From: Beta vulgaris subsp. vulgaris
Taxonomy: Eukaryota > Streptophyta > Magnoliopsida > Caryophyllales > Amaranthaceae
Assembly (NCBI RefSeq): GCF_026745355.1
Contig: NC_079204.1
Span: 51,198,209-51,262,208 of the forward strand
Direction: 5' to 3'
DNA length: 64,000 nucleotides
In this document: piece after piece, positions 11,831 through 22,588 of the stretch
Layout of the letters: every line of letters starts with the position of its first letter
How positions within the stretch are numbered: position 1 is the first letter of the stretch
Position numbers and translations under genes: made by a program
Notes under the pieces: generated by a model
What the model saw: only the letters and a program-made list of their open reading frames with translations
What the model was told of the DNA's origin: nothing
Databases searched by the model: none

Positions 11831-12700
11831 ATCAGGTATTAATTTCAATTTTAGTTATGACATTATTATTCGATTATGCCTTCTCTGTTTTTTATTAGAT
11901 TCATCTTTGATGGCTTGTTCATCAAACATAGGCGCAATAGCTATTATAGTAACTATTAGCTGTTGTAGTAGCTATCGCAAGAATTGTTTTAATATAACTA
12001 CTATAGAAATTGCCTTTAAAACAATTAGTATTCAATAAAACTAGTTGTTGGGTTTCGGAAAATAACAAAATCGAAATATATTTTATTTTCAAAAGCTAGC
12101 TAAAAACTTCCTCCAACCCCAAAACTAATTTTCGTAGCTTTTCTAAAGCACTAATTCAACTACCAAAAGCGTTATTCTATTTCACCAAACACTACTTTTC
12201 ACAATTAATAAAGTTTTTACGTAGTCCAAAACAATAACTAGTCAACTACCTTAAAAGTTGCTGTTGAACACGCTCTAGGACTAGTTGTCGATTTGATTAT
12301 AAAGTTTTCTCCGATAAAAATATATCGATTGACTTTCTGCTATATAATTCCTGCTTCAGGTAGGAGCTGGATTGTCATGCATGGTTGCAGCAAGACAAGG
12401 AAAGTATGTGTTTCCGTGTACGAAGCCGAGTTTAGTTTGCCGTTGATTGTTTCAACTTTCAAGTTATTGTTTTGTCTTTGTGTTTATGTGTTTATTTATC
12501 AAGTTCTGGATTGTGTTTTTCAGCAAATAAAGTGAATTTCTAATGTTATGTTGGAACACTTCAATATTGATTGAATTGTAATTCTTCTGAGACCTATATT
12601 TGGTGTACGTTATCTCACTTTGCTTTTGATTGTTTTAAACTCTTTGCTGGGTTTCCAGAAAGTATTTAGGTACACGAGTTATACTTGTTTATTAAGTTAT
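11831..12700. other. NLR 3' flank, possible spliced 3' UTR
   Basis: Directly after the NLR stop codon the sequence reads ATCAG followed by GTATTAATTT, a plausible splice donor. A pyrimidine-containing stretch ending TTCAG near 12359 could be the acceptor. A 3' UTR intron is common in intronless-CDS NLR genes, but this is inference. The frame 12293-12535 has no recognisable domain. AATAAA-like signals are near 12027 and 12525. Confidence 0.3.
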
Positions 12701-12716
12701 ACTCTTTTTTTTTTTT

Positions 12717-12895
12717 TACCTCATTGGGGACTCTTTGGTAAGAAGAAAAGACCATACTGGACCAACACCTCTCGCAGGTTAGTCAGCCCAGCTACACGGG
12801 TCAACGCTTGAGAGTAGAAGGATATGAGGAAATTTCCTACTTCTAAACACAAGTAGATAGTGGGGTTCGAACTTGAAACCTCAAAGTCACAAGTA
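12717..12895 (-). repeat. tRNA-derived retroposon (SINE)-like repeat, copy 1
   Basis: On the minus strand the sequence contains AAGTTCGAACCCCAC, which fits the B box of an RNA polymerase III promoter (GGTTCGANNCC pattern). Its plus-strand left side starts in a T run (about 12709-12719), as expected for an A tail read in reverse. A second, diverged copy lies immediately to the right and shares the CACAAGTAAACT end. No clean target duplication was found. Confidence 0.4.
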
Positions 12896-12904
12896 AACTT
12901 TTTT

Positions 12905-13130
12905 TCTTTTCTTTTTAAAGGTAAGAAAAAGGCGTCCTAAATAACCGGACCGAAATCTCGCACAGGTTAACCCGATCGGGTTTGCAGGCAAGGCCCCTTG
13001 AGAGTAGGGGGAGAATGGTAAGGGAAAATCCCCATCCCCAAAGTCCTCTAGTGGGGTTTGATCCCACAACCTCAAGGTTGTGATATACAAACCAAATTAC
13101 TAAACTAAGTACTACTTGGTCACAAGTAAA
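12905..13130 (-). repeat. tRNA-derived retroposon (SINE)-like repeat, copy 2
   Basis: On the minus strand GTGGGATCAAACCCCAC resembles a B box, preceded by an A-box-like stretch around TTTAGTAATTTGG. A T-rich run (12900-12916) bounds the left side, where a reverse-oriented tail would be. The repeat shares CACAAGTAAACT with copy 1 and lies right against the T run of the neighbouring LINE. Confidence 0.4.
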
Positions 13131-13137
13131 CTAATCT

Positions 13138-16100
13138 TTTTTTTTTTTTTGATAATTTGGTTCTTGTATTAAGTGGTCGTGAAAGGTTTAAAGCATTACA
13201 ATTACATATCGAGGTCGAGAGAAGCCCAAAGACATTCTCTGACCCAATCTACATAAGATTAACTAGACATTCAGACTAAACAAACTTGAGCCAACTCCAT
13301 CCACGCCACAAAATCGTCCCATCTGAGAAGGCCCTGCTTCGCAAGGGAGTCAGCAACCATGTTGCACTCTCTACTTTTGTAAACAATACTAATACCCGGA
13401 GATGAGATCAGTGTGCTACGGATGAAGTTTATAATAAAGTTCAGACACCATGGACCTGGACATTCACCGTTACACCATTTCACCGCATTTGCCGAGTCAG
13501 ATTCTACTATTACATTTGATAGGCGAAGGTGGGAGGATGCCATCAAAATCTTCAAAGCTCTATGAATAGCAAAGACTTCAGCATGGTTTATTTCCATTAG
13601 GGGGATTGGGCTTGAGAAAAGACACATGAACTTTCCGTCACTTCCACGAAGAACACCTCCAATAGCGGACTTTTGGGAAAAGGCCTGCAGAGACGCATCA
13701 ACATTCCATTTTAGTGTGTTAGCTAGCGGGGGAATCCAATGCACCTCACTAATTCTGGAAATTTTGCCGTTTGTCCGGCTACTAGAGTTACCATTGGACC
13801 ATTGGAGGCATGATGGATTTCGGATGATGTCGTCCGAATTGTAGGGGAAATCGTCGTTCCATCCTTTGACCCACCATGAGAGACGCAGGAGAACAAGATT
13901 TTGAAGATGGGCCAGATTATTAGATTTGTTTTCAAAACATCTACTATTTCTTTCCTTCCATAAGTTCCTGGTGATGATGAAGAAAGAGGCGCACCAAACT
14001 TTTTTGAAGAAAGGCTTGAGGCAGGGGTGATACCATTGATGAAAGGCCTGATGTAGGGAGGATGGCGGCACCCAGAAGAGGCTCCATTATTGGAGCCACG
14101 ATGACCAAAGGCCCCAAGAGATATCACAGTGCAACAATAGATGGGTTGGAGTTTCTGGGTAAAGCCCACAGAAGGTGCATACCGAGTTTGCTGCCGGAAT
14201 GATACCAAGGCGCCCTAATTTGGCCTTTGTGTTTAGTTTTTCCTGAATTGCAAGCCATACGAAAATTTCTATGCGAAAGGGAACAAGTCCTTTCCACAGC
14301 CCCTTGAATGTTTTGTCAGAGTGATGAGATTCAGCATTTGTGAGTTCCATGACCACCGAGTTAACAGAGAACGAGCCACTTTTGCTAGGGGACCATATGG
14401 TGATGTCCGAATCAAAAGGGGGGAGAGAGACTTGAAAAAGGGCTGCCAGGAGGCCCTGCTGCTCTTCGATATCTTGTGGTCGGAGTTGCCTTTTCCATCC
14501 CAGGCACCACTGCCATTCCGAGCCGTCCCATAGGCCCATGGATGCAATGGAGCCCATTTGATTTGGGCTAAGGCGGAAGAGTCTTGGATATGCATATTTA
14601 AGTGGCCTATCACCAAGCCACAAATCATTCCAAAACAAGGTATTACTGCCATTACCCACCTTTTTCCGGATACATGTGGAGACCATTTTTGATACATGTG
14701 TGTTACGCAGTAGAGAGGAACAGATGGACTTCCACGGCCCACCAAATTTTGGGCGTTGAAAATCAGTAGCACACGTAAGAGCCTTGTATCCATATTTCTC
14801 ATGAATTACTTTTCGCCACAATGCTTGTGGTTCAGCCATAAACCTCCATAGCCACTTGAACAGAAGTGCCAGGTTTTTATGTAGGAGATTCCCTACACTT
14901 AGCCCTCCCCATGTTTTCGGAAGTTGAATTAGGTGCCATGCTATAGGAGGGAGATGTTTTTTCTCCATTGAGCCACTCCATAGGAAGGTTCTTTGGATCT
15001 TTGAGATTTTTTCTACAACATCAACTGGGATCGGAAAGAGGGACATATAATATAACAGGAGGCTTGAGAGAGAAGCTTTGATTAGCACTACACGACCACC
15101 AATTGAGAGAAGGTTACCTTTACAAGAGGAGAGCTTTTTCCTCATTCGTTCAATAATAGTATCCCATGATGCAATGTTAGATGAGTTGCCCTTAATTGGG
15201 AGACCTAGATAGGTGAAAGGTAGATCTCCTGTTTTGCAAAAGAGGCTGTTGGCCGCACTTTGGAGCCATGATTTTTCAACGTTAAGGCCTATAATTGAGG
15301 ATTTGTGGAAGTTGACTTGTAACCCCGATGCAAGTTGGAATAAGATCAAGGTGCTTTTGATGTTCATGAGAAAATCAATCTTCGGCGGGCAAAATAAGAT
15401 AGTATCATCCGCATACTGTAGGTCGGAGATTTTCATACCGTTTTTGCAAACTTCTAAGCCTTCCCATAATTTTAGTGATATGGCTTTTATAATGAGAAGG
15501 CTGAGAGGTTCAACCACAATATCAAATAGAAAGGGGGAGAGAGGATCACCTTGACGGAGGCCACTCTGCAGCTTGATTGGGGTTGTCGGAGAGCCATTGA
15601 TGAGTATCGAAGCAGAGGCAGACATTACACAGGTCTTGATCCATCCTCGCCACTTTTCCGGGAATTTCATCTGAATAAGTACCCAATTCAAAAAACTCCA
15701 TGCTACGCTGTCAAAGGCTTTGTGAAAATCTAGTTTCATGATCACAACCCCTTCTCGATTCCGCTTGTAAGTCTCGATTAACTCCCCTGCAATCAAGGCC
15801 CCATCCAATATTTGCCTTCCTTTTATAAAAGAAGATTGATGATGGCTGATTATGGATCCAATAACCTGCTTCAGACGTTGGGCAAAAATTTTGGCCACAA
15901 TTTTATAAACAACGCCCACCATATTGATGGGCCTAAAATTTTTTAGCCCACAAGCATCTTGAATTTTCGGGATCAAGGCGACGAAGGCTGTGTTAGAGCC
16001 CCTTGGGAGACAATTCGAGGTCCAAAACTTGCGGACAATCTCATAGAAATCTGTTTGGATTATATTCCAGGCTTTTTTAACAAACCCAAAATTAAAGCCA

Positions 16101-16850
16101 TCTGGATCGGGTGCTTTTGAGGGGTCACACGAAGCTACAGCCTGGTCTATTTCTTCTGTGGAGAATTCTTCAATAAGTTTAACAGCTTGACAAGGGGATA
16201 ATGAACTGAATCCAAGATTTGAGAAGATCGGCCTATTCAGAAATTCCTTAGTGAAAATATCTCGGAAAAATCTGCTTGCTTCATTTTTTATTTCCGCAGG
16301 AGAGGATATGAGATTTCCTTGAACTTCCAGATGCTCAATGCAATTTTTACGCCTTCTAATTGTTGCCATGGTATGAAAGAAACTGGTGTTTTTGTCCCCT
16401 TCTTTTAGCCACTTGGCTCGGGAATGTTGAGCCCAAAATGATTCTTTCCTTTTCATCTATTTCCATAGATCATTTTGAGCATTACGTCTGCCAACTACTT
16501 CCTCTTCACTTAGATCACGAAGACTTGCAGTTTGGTCCAATTTATGAATGATGTCCTCACATTTGCGGATATTCTCATCAATTGAGCCAAATTTTGATAT
16601 GTTCCACGCCTTGAGTTTCCTCTTTACACATCTGAGTTTTTCCATAACTGACCCATTCTCGGTTTGCTTCCAGGATTCTTCAATGACCTTGAGGCAGTCC
16701 TTGTGGGACAACCAACAATTAAGGAAACGGAATGGCTTCGGTCCCCATACTTTAATCGAGTTCGCTGCTAACAAAGGATAGTGATCAGAGAGACTTCGTT
16801 TGAGGATGAATACCGAAAGTGATGGAAAGGTAGTGAGCCATTCAGAGGTG
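13138..16850 (-). mobile_element. 5'-truncated L1-type LINE retrotransposon
   Basis: The element is on the minus strand. Its 3' end is the T run at about 13138-13151, the complement of a poly(A) tail, followed by a short 3' UTR and the ORF2 remnant. The right edge, near 16850, is the 5' truncation: the readable protein begins in the last part of the endonuclease domain (SDHYPLLAANS, about 16760-16800). The rest of the endonuclease and all of ORF1 are absent. Truncation at the 5' end is the normal product of incomplete target-primed reverse transcription. No clear flanking duplication was found. Confidence 0.9.
13271..16850 (-). pseudogene. LINE ORF2: endonuclease tail, reverse transcriptase, zf-RVT, RNase H
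   Basis: Reading from the right, the order is the end of the apurinic endonuclease, a linker, the reverse transcriptase, a zinc-binding zf-RVT region and a C-terminal plant-type RNase H. The RT has HHQSSFIKGRQI, SGLRQGDPLSPF and the active site YADD at about 15404-15415. The zf-RVT region has FKGLWKGLVP...WLAIQEKLNT and CTFCGLYPETPTHLLLHC. The RNase H has WNVDAS, an EVFAIHRAL helix and ESDSANAV, giving D-E-D. Two in-frame stops break it: TAG at 16457-16459 and TAA at 14087-14089. Otherwise one frame runs through almost 3.6 kb with no frameshift, so decay has been mild and by substitution. Confidence 0.9.
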
Positions 16851-16857
16851 AGAAAAA

Positions 16858-17007
16858 AATAGCACCAAATATGACTTCATCTTTATACTCATTAAATACA
16901 CTAGTTATACACTGTTTCACTAGTTTTTAGGCTTGAGCTACATCCCGAATTAAATTTATCTTTTATTAATATTATCTTTAAAATAATAGCACCAAATATG
17001 ACTTCAT
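16858..17007. repeat. 23-bp direct repeat, 127-bp offset
   Basis: The same 23 bases (containing AGCACCAAATATGACTTCAT) occur at 16858-16880 and 16985-17007. The first copy lies directly at the broken 5' end of the LINE, and the second begins the retroposon-like repeat that follows. The repeat could be a target duplication or the product of a local template switch. Confidence 0.6.
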
Positions 17008-17170
17008 TGAATGGTCAAGACTTTAGTATATAAACTTAGAGTTAGGAGGATCAAATCTTCTACAATGTATTTTTAATTTTTTTTACAATATGTGGATTAA
17101 ATAGAGTAAAACACCTTAAGGGAGAGTGTCACACGACATCGTTCCTTGTTTAGGAACGCCTTTCAATACT
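16920..17170 (+). repeat. SINE-like repeat, same family as 35150-35430
   Basis: The body reads GACTTTAGTATATAAACTTAGAG and then GGATCAAATC, positioned like the A and B boxes of a tRNA-derived retroposon. It shares ordered blocks with 35150-35430: a TTTATTAATATT stretch, CTTTAAAATAATA, ACTTTAGTATAT, GGGAGAG and the following CACA-rich segment. A shorter relative is at 37325-37450. Confidence 0.4.
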
Positions 17171-17289
17171 ACCTCTTTTTTTTATTAGTTGCAACGACTA
17201 AGGCTTTTTTGCACAAATATTAAGGAAAGAGAAGAAAGTATAATTTGACCTAATTGCCCATAATACTCACTTCTATATCATTATTGGCA

Positions 17290-17294
17290 TATTT
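17290..17294. other. Target-site duplication of the Athila-type element (left)
   Basis: ATATT immediately precedes the left LTR. The same five bases follow the right LTR at 33821-33825. A 5-bp duplication is normal for LTR retrotransposons, and it fixes both ends of the 16.5-kb insertion. Confidence 0.9.
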
Positions 17295-18980
17295 GATATA
17301 GGAAGAACTAGGTCGTTACTAATTTTCCTAATGTCAAATAATAACCTAACTATCCACCTAAACTACTTAAGTGGTAAGCAAGGGTCGAACCACAAGGATC
17401 GGAGGGTCTCACTAAGATAGAATCGCTAAGAGTAAGCTAAATCGAAGAAATGGTCAAGTTTGTGTTGAACTAAGTGTTTAATACTATTGGAATCAAATTA
17501 GGAAAAACACTAGGAATGGGAAATCGCCACAATCACAAATTCACATCCAAAAAAAAACAAATAAAGATAAGAGGGTTGACATTGTATTGGGAATATGCAA
17601 AGGGAATAAGCAGACCTAAACACCTCTAAAATCGTTGTTAGGGAGTTTAAAGTCCTAATTATGGCAACAAAACCTATGTTTCGAGGCGTTATCACCTAAC
17701 TAGGCCAAGTTAGGAATGAAGCCAAACCCAAGTTTATACCAATTAACAAGTGATGTGCAATAATAAATCAATCAATCATGAAGGTCATCCACATAAAAGT
17801 AAACCTTTAAATGGGCAACAAAGGATCAAAAGGTGATGGAGCTCACATCAACTTAGTCACCAATCGACACCAAAAATTGAAATTACACAAATCTCAAGCA
17901 TAACCAACCCAATAAACTCTACTCATGCAAATAGGATGGAAACAATGATTGGGATACTCCCAATCCTAGTTGATTAACTACTCACTATCCATTACACTAC
18001 TAGACATTCTAATCATAGAGAAAATAGCAATAAATCACCAATCTAGAAATAGTAAAAAAAATCAACAAAAATCAATAATTTAAAACAATCTAATAAATAA
18101 ACAAGAAGAAACAATGAGGAAAAGAAGAGTCTAATCTATATTAATAATTAAACATGAAGGTTAAACTATGAAAATATGAAGCTAACAAAGTAGAAATGCA
18201 TAAAAGCAATGAGAAAGAAAGAAAGGATTGAGAGGATTACTAAGGAAACAAGAAAGTTCAAAGAAATTGTCACTTTTTCATTGATTTCCAATCTCCAAAT
18301 TACACCTCTTGAGCCAAGTTTTCTCTCTCCCCCACTAATAAACAAGATTAGGGTTCTAAAATCTGGATCCCCTTCTAAAAAGGGGGAGAGAAGTATTTAT
18401 ACCTCTCTCAATTACAGCCGTCGTAAAACAAAAGAAACTCGAAAAATAACCCAACGGCCAGGCGCCCGGGCGGGCGAGACAGGGCCCGGGCGGGCGACAA
18501 CATAGAGCCCGGGCGGTCGGTTTAATGAGCCCGGGCGGTACAGGGTAGTCAGGCCCGGGCTACCTTCTCGGACGTGCGCCATTTTTCACAGAGGAGGCAG
18601 AAAGTTTTGGGGCTAATGAGCCCGGGCGGGCTACCACATAGCCCGGGCGGGCGTCCCAGATCGGGCGAGCCCTCTCGAGCTCGAACGGGCGTCTTTGCTC
18701 GGGCGGTGTTTCAGCTTCCCGGCGAGCTTCTTCCTCTTTGCTTCCCTTTCTTTGTTCCCCTCTAAACTTATAGGAGCTTGAACTCCTACACACCAAAGAT
18801 CAAATAGAAAAATGGGGGAGGGGATGCAAATACACATACACCTACTAAGAGAGAATTAGATAAGAGAGAATTAGATAGATAAAGAGGTGAAATTAGAGAG
18901 GAGATAAACTAAAATGCAACATAAAACATATAAAATGGCCTAAAAAACTACCCTAAGAGTGAGATAAATCTCACTCATCA
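17295..18980 (-). repeat. 3' LTR of the Athila-type element
   Basis: This 1686-bp copy matches 32161-33820 almost throughout. Most visible differences are one- to three-base indels in homopolymers or short repeats. One larger difference is an extra 15-bp copy of AGATAAGAGAGAATT near 18855. The segment 18455-18720 carries repeated GCCCGGGCGGGC-like motifs. Confidence 0.93.
18455..18720. repeat. GC-rich CCCGGGCGGGC motif array in the LTR
   Basis: About eight occurrences of GCCCGGGCGG or close variants are separated by 15-40 bases of ordinary sequence (AGACAGG, ACAACATAGA, TCGGTTTAATGA and so on). The same array is in the right LTR, 33315-33595, and a related one is inside the element, 23460-23885. 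GC content here is far above the surroundings. Confidence 0.85.
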
Positions 18981-18995
18981 ACTTCCCCAAACTTG
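18981..18995 (-). other. Polypurine tract of the Athila-type element
   Basis: The minus strand reads CAAGTTTGGGGAAGT directly before the TGATGAG start of the 3' LTR. This is the expected site and composition for plus-strand DNA priming. Confidence 0.75.
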
Positions 18996-20746
18996 AGTGT
19001 TTGCTTGTCCTCAAGCAAAGTACAAAGAGACATAGAAAGGGAGGAAATGATACGAGGAGGATAGCAAGGCAAAGTTGCAAAAAGAAAATGCACTCAACCG
19101 AAAAAAGAAAAAAAATGAAACTATATACACTAACTCATTTTCGTAGGAATCACGGTCATCTTTAGCGCAAATGACAAGCCATTTAAACCCCAAAGTTGCC
19201 AATGAGGACGAGTAATGCTCTCGTAAGGGTTTTCTAAGAGTTTTGACCCATAACTCTAGATCTTAGAATGCAAGGCAAGTCAAAATTAAACAAAGGAAGA
19301 AAATAAAATAAAAAGGGTGCTCTTAAGTGAGATAAAGAAGAAGCGAACACAAATGGATGCAAGGATTTCTAGACACTAAAAGTAAGCATGCTCAAAGATG
19401 TTCATAGGTTGATAGAAACCATACACTAAGCATAGAGAACTAGATAGAGCACATTTCCTCAAATTCTACAACCATACTTACCGCGTTCTCTCAACTAGTT
19501 TCAAATTCGCCGTTCAAGGTAGTTTCTCTAAACTCCGAAGAATGGAGCCGATGAATGTAGCAAAGAGTGGAACAAGAGAAGGTTACTCGACATCTCGACA
19601 TGGCACACTTGCTCAATAGGCTTGAATCCAATCTTCCGCCACTGACAATGACTCAACCCTCTAAGGTCAAAAGGACTTTTTAAGGGTGGTAACGTAGGCT
19701 AGGGGTAAAGGGTGTGAATAAATTTGGATAGTGGTGCTCAATCCTAATATAGTGAAGTTTCAATAGGAGCGAAAGAGCTATATAACCATAAATCACAAAT
19801 CAACTCAACCATTTAGGGGTAGGATTCCCCCAAACTTATTCAAAAACATGACAATGAAGAACATTTCTTTTTTTTTTTTGGATTTTCTTTCCCCTTTTTT
19901 TTTTTGTTTTTTTTTGTTTCTCCCTTCTTTCTTTTTTTCATGCCCCTTGCCTTCCTTGACTTTAGGTGGCTTCTCTTTTTTTTTTTTTTTTTTTAAGAGT
20001 TTGCAATTGCATTTATTTCAAAATATACAAAAATTTTCACTATACCACAAGAATCTCATCTTTCTTCTTCGTCTTTTCTTTTCTTTTCACTTTTTCCCAC
20101 CCTTTTTTTTTTTTTTCAAACAACACTCAAGACAATCGCTCTAACTTCACTATTCACTACAAGGGTGAAAAATAAAATGAGGTAATTGGCTTATATAGGG
20201 GGTAACAAAAGAAAAGGACAAGGCTCAAAGGGCTAAGAGAAAGGGCAAATGCAAATAAAAACAAAATCAAGAAAAAGAAAGTAAGAATAAAGAGCCTAGA
20301 ACTAAAATAAAAAAAGTAAAAAGTCACCGAAATGAACGCCTTTATCTTTCCCTAGAGTGGCTCGGTCGCGATCTTGGATAGATTAGAGTCAAGTTCTCAA
20401 TAAAAGTATGCAATGTCGAGGATCCATGCACTCAAGGTAGATGTTGGGGCCTTTTTAAAGTTCTCACATGTGATTATCAAGCAAATACCACCTTTTAGGT
20501 TTCAAATCACTAGAGAGAGCAACACCATCATACCACAATCCATGAATTAAGGCTTTTGTGCTCTTAAAAAGTTCTAACCGCTACCTTAATATACAATATC
20601 CTAAAATCAACCATAAACATCTCAAAGCATGCGGACTTCTAGCATCTAGTAATAAAAGCATTCAAAAGAGTGAAATTTTGAAGATTGTTCTTACTCAAGA
20701 GCAAAAGAAACAAAAAGAAAGGAAGAGATTTGCCTTGATTCATATG

Positions 20747-20777
<31 letters not shown>

Positions 20778-20964
20778 TATTAGAGATACATCATCGAACT
20801 CAAGCATCATTCATCAAATATTCACACTAAACATCAAACAATCCTAACCCTCATAAGTACACACCAAATATGAAACCAATCCTCTAGACACTTACACTAA
20901 ATCATTCACTACCCTTCTAACATCCCCGCCCTTTCAATAATAAGCTAGAACAACCCCCCCAAAC
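18996..20964. other. Non-coding 3' internal region of the Athila-type element
   Basis: About 2 kb between the extra ORF and the polypurine tract. It contains several long T runs (19867-19880, 19977-19994, 20104-20117, 20746-20772) that generate phenylalanine-rich shadow frames on the plus strand. No domain is recognisable in either strand. Long non-coding 3' stretches are usual in this lineage. Confidence 0.6.
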
Positions 20965-21430
20965 TTAGCAAAAACACCGTCCTCGGTGTTTCAAAGATAG
21001 ACATAGGGGGGAGGGCGAGGGAAATATGACAACGATCCTAATCCTCAACGATCGGGTCATCGCCCGGTAGTTGGGAAGGTGGGGGACCATGGGGGGACCA
21101 ACCCCCATCAAATGTAGGATCGTCAAAAGGGTAGGAAGGATCGCCCCTTGGATCGGTCCCACCCGACACCATGTAGTCGTATGGTGGTGGTCGAGGGGGC
21201 CAAAAGGGGTAGGTCGGTTGGCCATTGTTCCACCCCGGACCGGTCCATATTGGGGCGGCATGTTGGGGTAGTTGACAAATGGCTCAACTAGACCTTGCTC
21301 CACATGATAATGAAATATTTTGTTTGTTGGAGCATGATAGTGTCAATGTCTTGTCGCATCCTTTGGTATTGGTCATTGAGGTGACCAAACCCTTGGGATT
21401 GAGACAATGCAAGGTTGGCTAGGTGAGCCT
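20965..21430 (-). pseudogene. Frame-shifted C-terminal extension of the Athila downstream ORF
   Basis: After the main downstream ORF stops, the minus strand continues in another frame with a helical stretch rich in Q, L and D (around 21310-21430, containing LNDQYQRMRQDIDTIMLQQ). Proline- and histidine-rich sequence then runs to 20965. It reads as the original C-terminus of the same protein displaced by an indel. No transmembrane segment is evident. Confidence 0.45.
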
Positions 21431-22588
21431 CTATTGAGGACATGTCAAAGGAGGGTTCACCTTGGCCGGAGGAGGAGCCGACACGAGAAGAATGAGGGTC
21501 GGCTCGAAGAGGAGGGTGTCGTGGAGGTGGAGCATCATCACCACCTCCTTGGGGTTCTTGCGGCCTTTGATCCCCGATAGTTCGATCAATGTAGTAGGGA
21601 TTAGGCGCGTTTCTCCTGAGAGAAGTGATAGAGGGTTAGGAAGGCGGCACCATGAAGTTTTCTCCGATCCCACCAAAAGAATGTAAGGACGGGTGTTGTG
21701 TTGAGATTCACGGATGAAGTTCATGGTCCGTAATTGCTTGATATTTAGGTGAATATCGTTAGAGATAGAGGAGAGGGTGGCAAGCTCATCACCAAGACCA
21801 AAATGAAGGGCAATTAGTGTGATCATACCCCCCATAACAATGCCGGACCGGTGTGGAGTACCGTCCCGATGTTGTATCATGCGGGCTACAAAATGTTCGG
21901 CAAAGTTGATGGGGGGTGGGTCTTGGTGTTCTTGAGTGCACAACCAAAGGGCCGGCATTTCATGCTCACTTGCCGCGCCTACTTCTGACCGGCCATAGAC
22001 CGCATATACCATCATGCGATGCACGTAGCGCATTGCAAGATGGATGATGGAGGATGATTTCTCATGACTCCGGTCGAAGTAGTCGCGAGAATCGGTAATG
22101 CGGGCCCAAAAACTCTCCAAATTATAGCCGTCGAGGGTGTGCAAATCCGTTCCCGTAGGGGAATTAGGGTCCCACCCAAAACAAGTATTTAAATCCTCAA
22201 ATGACATATCATAGTCCGCATTGAAGAGACGAAAACGAATTAGAGTTTCGTCTGTCTCATCATCGGTGTCACGTGATAATGTACTTAAGAATTCACTTAC
22301 AAGTGATGGGTAAGTGGGAGCGGATTTGCCAAGAAATGAGGTCCAACCAATTCGAGCACATAGCAAACGCACATCTTCATCAATGCCCAAAGTAGTGCAT
22401 GAGCGTTGATGGTAAAATTTTGTAGGTTTATAATCGCGTTTGATATGTGTTCGAAATAGGTTTTTCTCGGCGGCGCTTGTAAGATTGATATTAAATTTCC
22501 TCCACGGTTGGGAGGAGTCTTGTTGATGGGAATTGGTGGTTGCATCTTGAGTTGCGTTAGATTTTCGACTTTTAGACGGCCTTGACAT
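21431..22588 (-). CDS. ATHILA ORF-1-like protein, downstream of pol
   Basis: A 385-residue frame starting MSRPSKSRK at 22588. The composition and order (basic serine-rich N-terminus, FYHQRSCTTLGIDEDVRLLCARIGW, FNADYDMSFEDLNTCFGW, MRYVHRMMVYAVYGRSEVG, GGMITLIALHFGL) match the plant ATHILA ORF-1 family (Pfam ATHILA as known from the literature). In this lineage the ORF sits where an envelope gene would be, but no signal peptide or membrane anchor is seen here, so an envelope role is not supported. Its function is unknown. The frame ends near a likely frameshift, with a continuation at 20965-21430. Confidence 0.8.
   Translation of the reverse strand: MSRPSKSRKSNATQDATTNSHQQDSSQPWRKFNINLTSAAEKNLFRTHIKRDYKPTKFYHQRSCTTLGIDEDVRLLCARIGWTSFLGKSAPTYPSLVSEFLSTLSRDTDDETDETLIRFRLFNADYDMSFEDLNTCFGWDPNSPTGTDLHTLDGYNLESFWARITDSRDYFDRSHEKSSSIIHLAMRYVHRMMVYAVYGRSEVGAASEHEMPALWLCTQEHQDPPPINFAEHFVARMIQHRDGTPHRSGIVMGGMITLIALHFGLGDELATLSSISNDIHLNIKQLRTMNFIRESQHNTRPYILLVGSEKTSWCRLPNPLSLLSGETRLIPTTLIELSGIKGRKNPKEVVMMLHLHDTLLFEPTLILLVSAPPPAKVNPPLTCPQ

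Noticed and set aside
12293..12535. Possible extra NLR exon downstream of the stop codon
   Set aside because: The NLR frame already ends with a normal LRR C-terminus, and the downstream frame has no LRR or other domain. A spliced 3' UTR is the most that can be suggested.
12717..13130. tRNA genes
   Set aside because: B-box-like sequences are present, but no cloverleaf can be drawn. They fit tRNA-derived retroposons instead.
19848..20175. Phenylalanine-rich plus-strand frames
   Set aside because: They are products of long T runs in the non-coding part of the Athila element.
21431..22588. Retroviral-type envelope protein
   Set aside because: The position is right, but there is no signal peptide, transmembrane segment or cleavage site visible, so it is named only as an ATHILA ORF-1-like protein.
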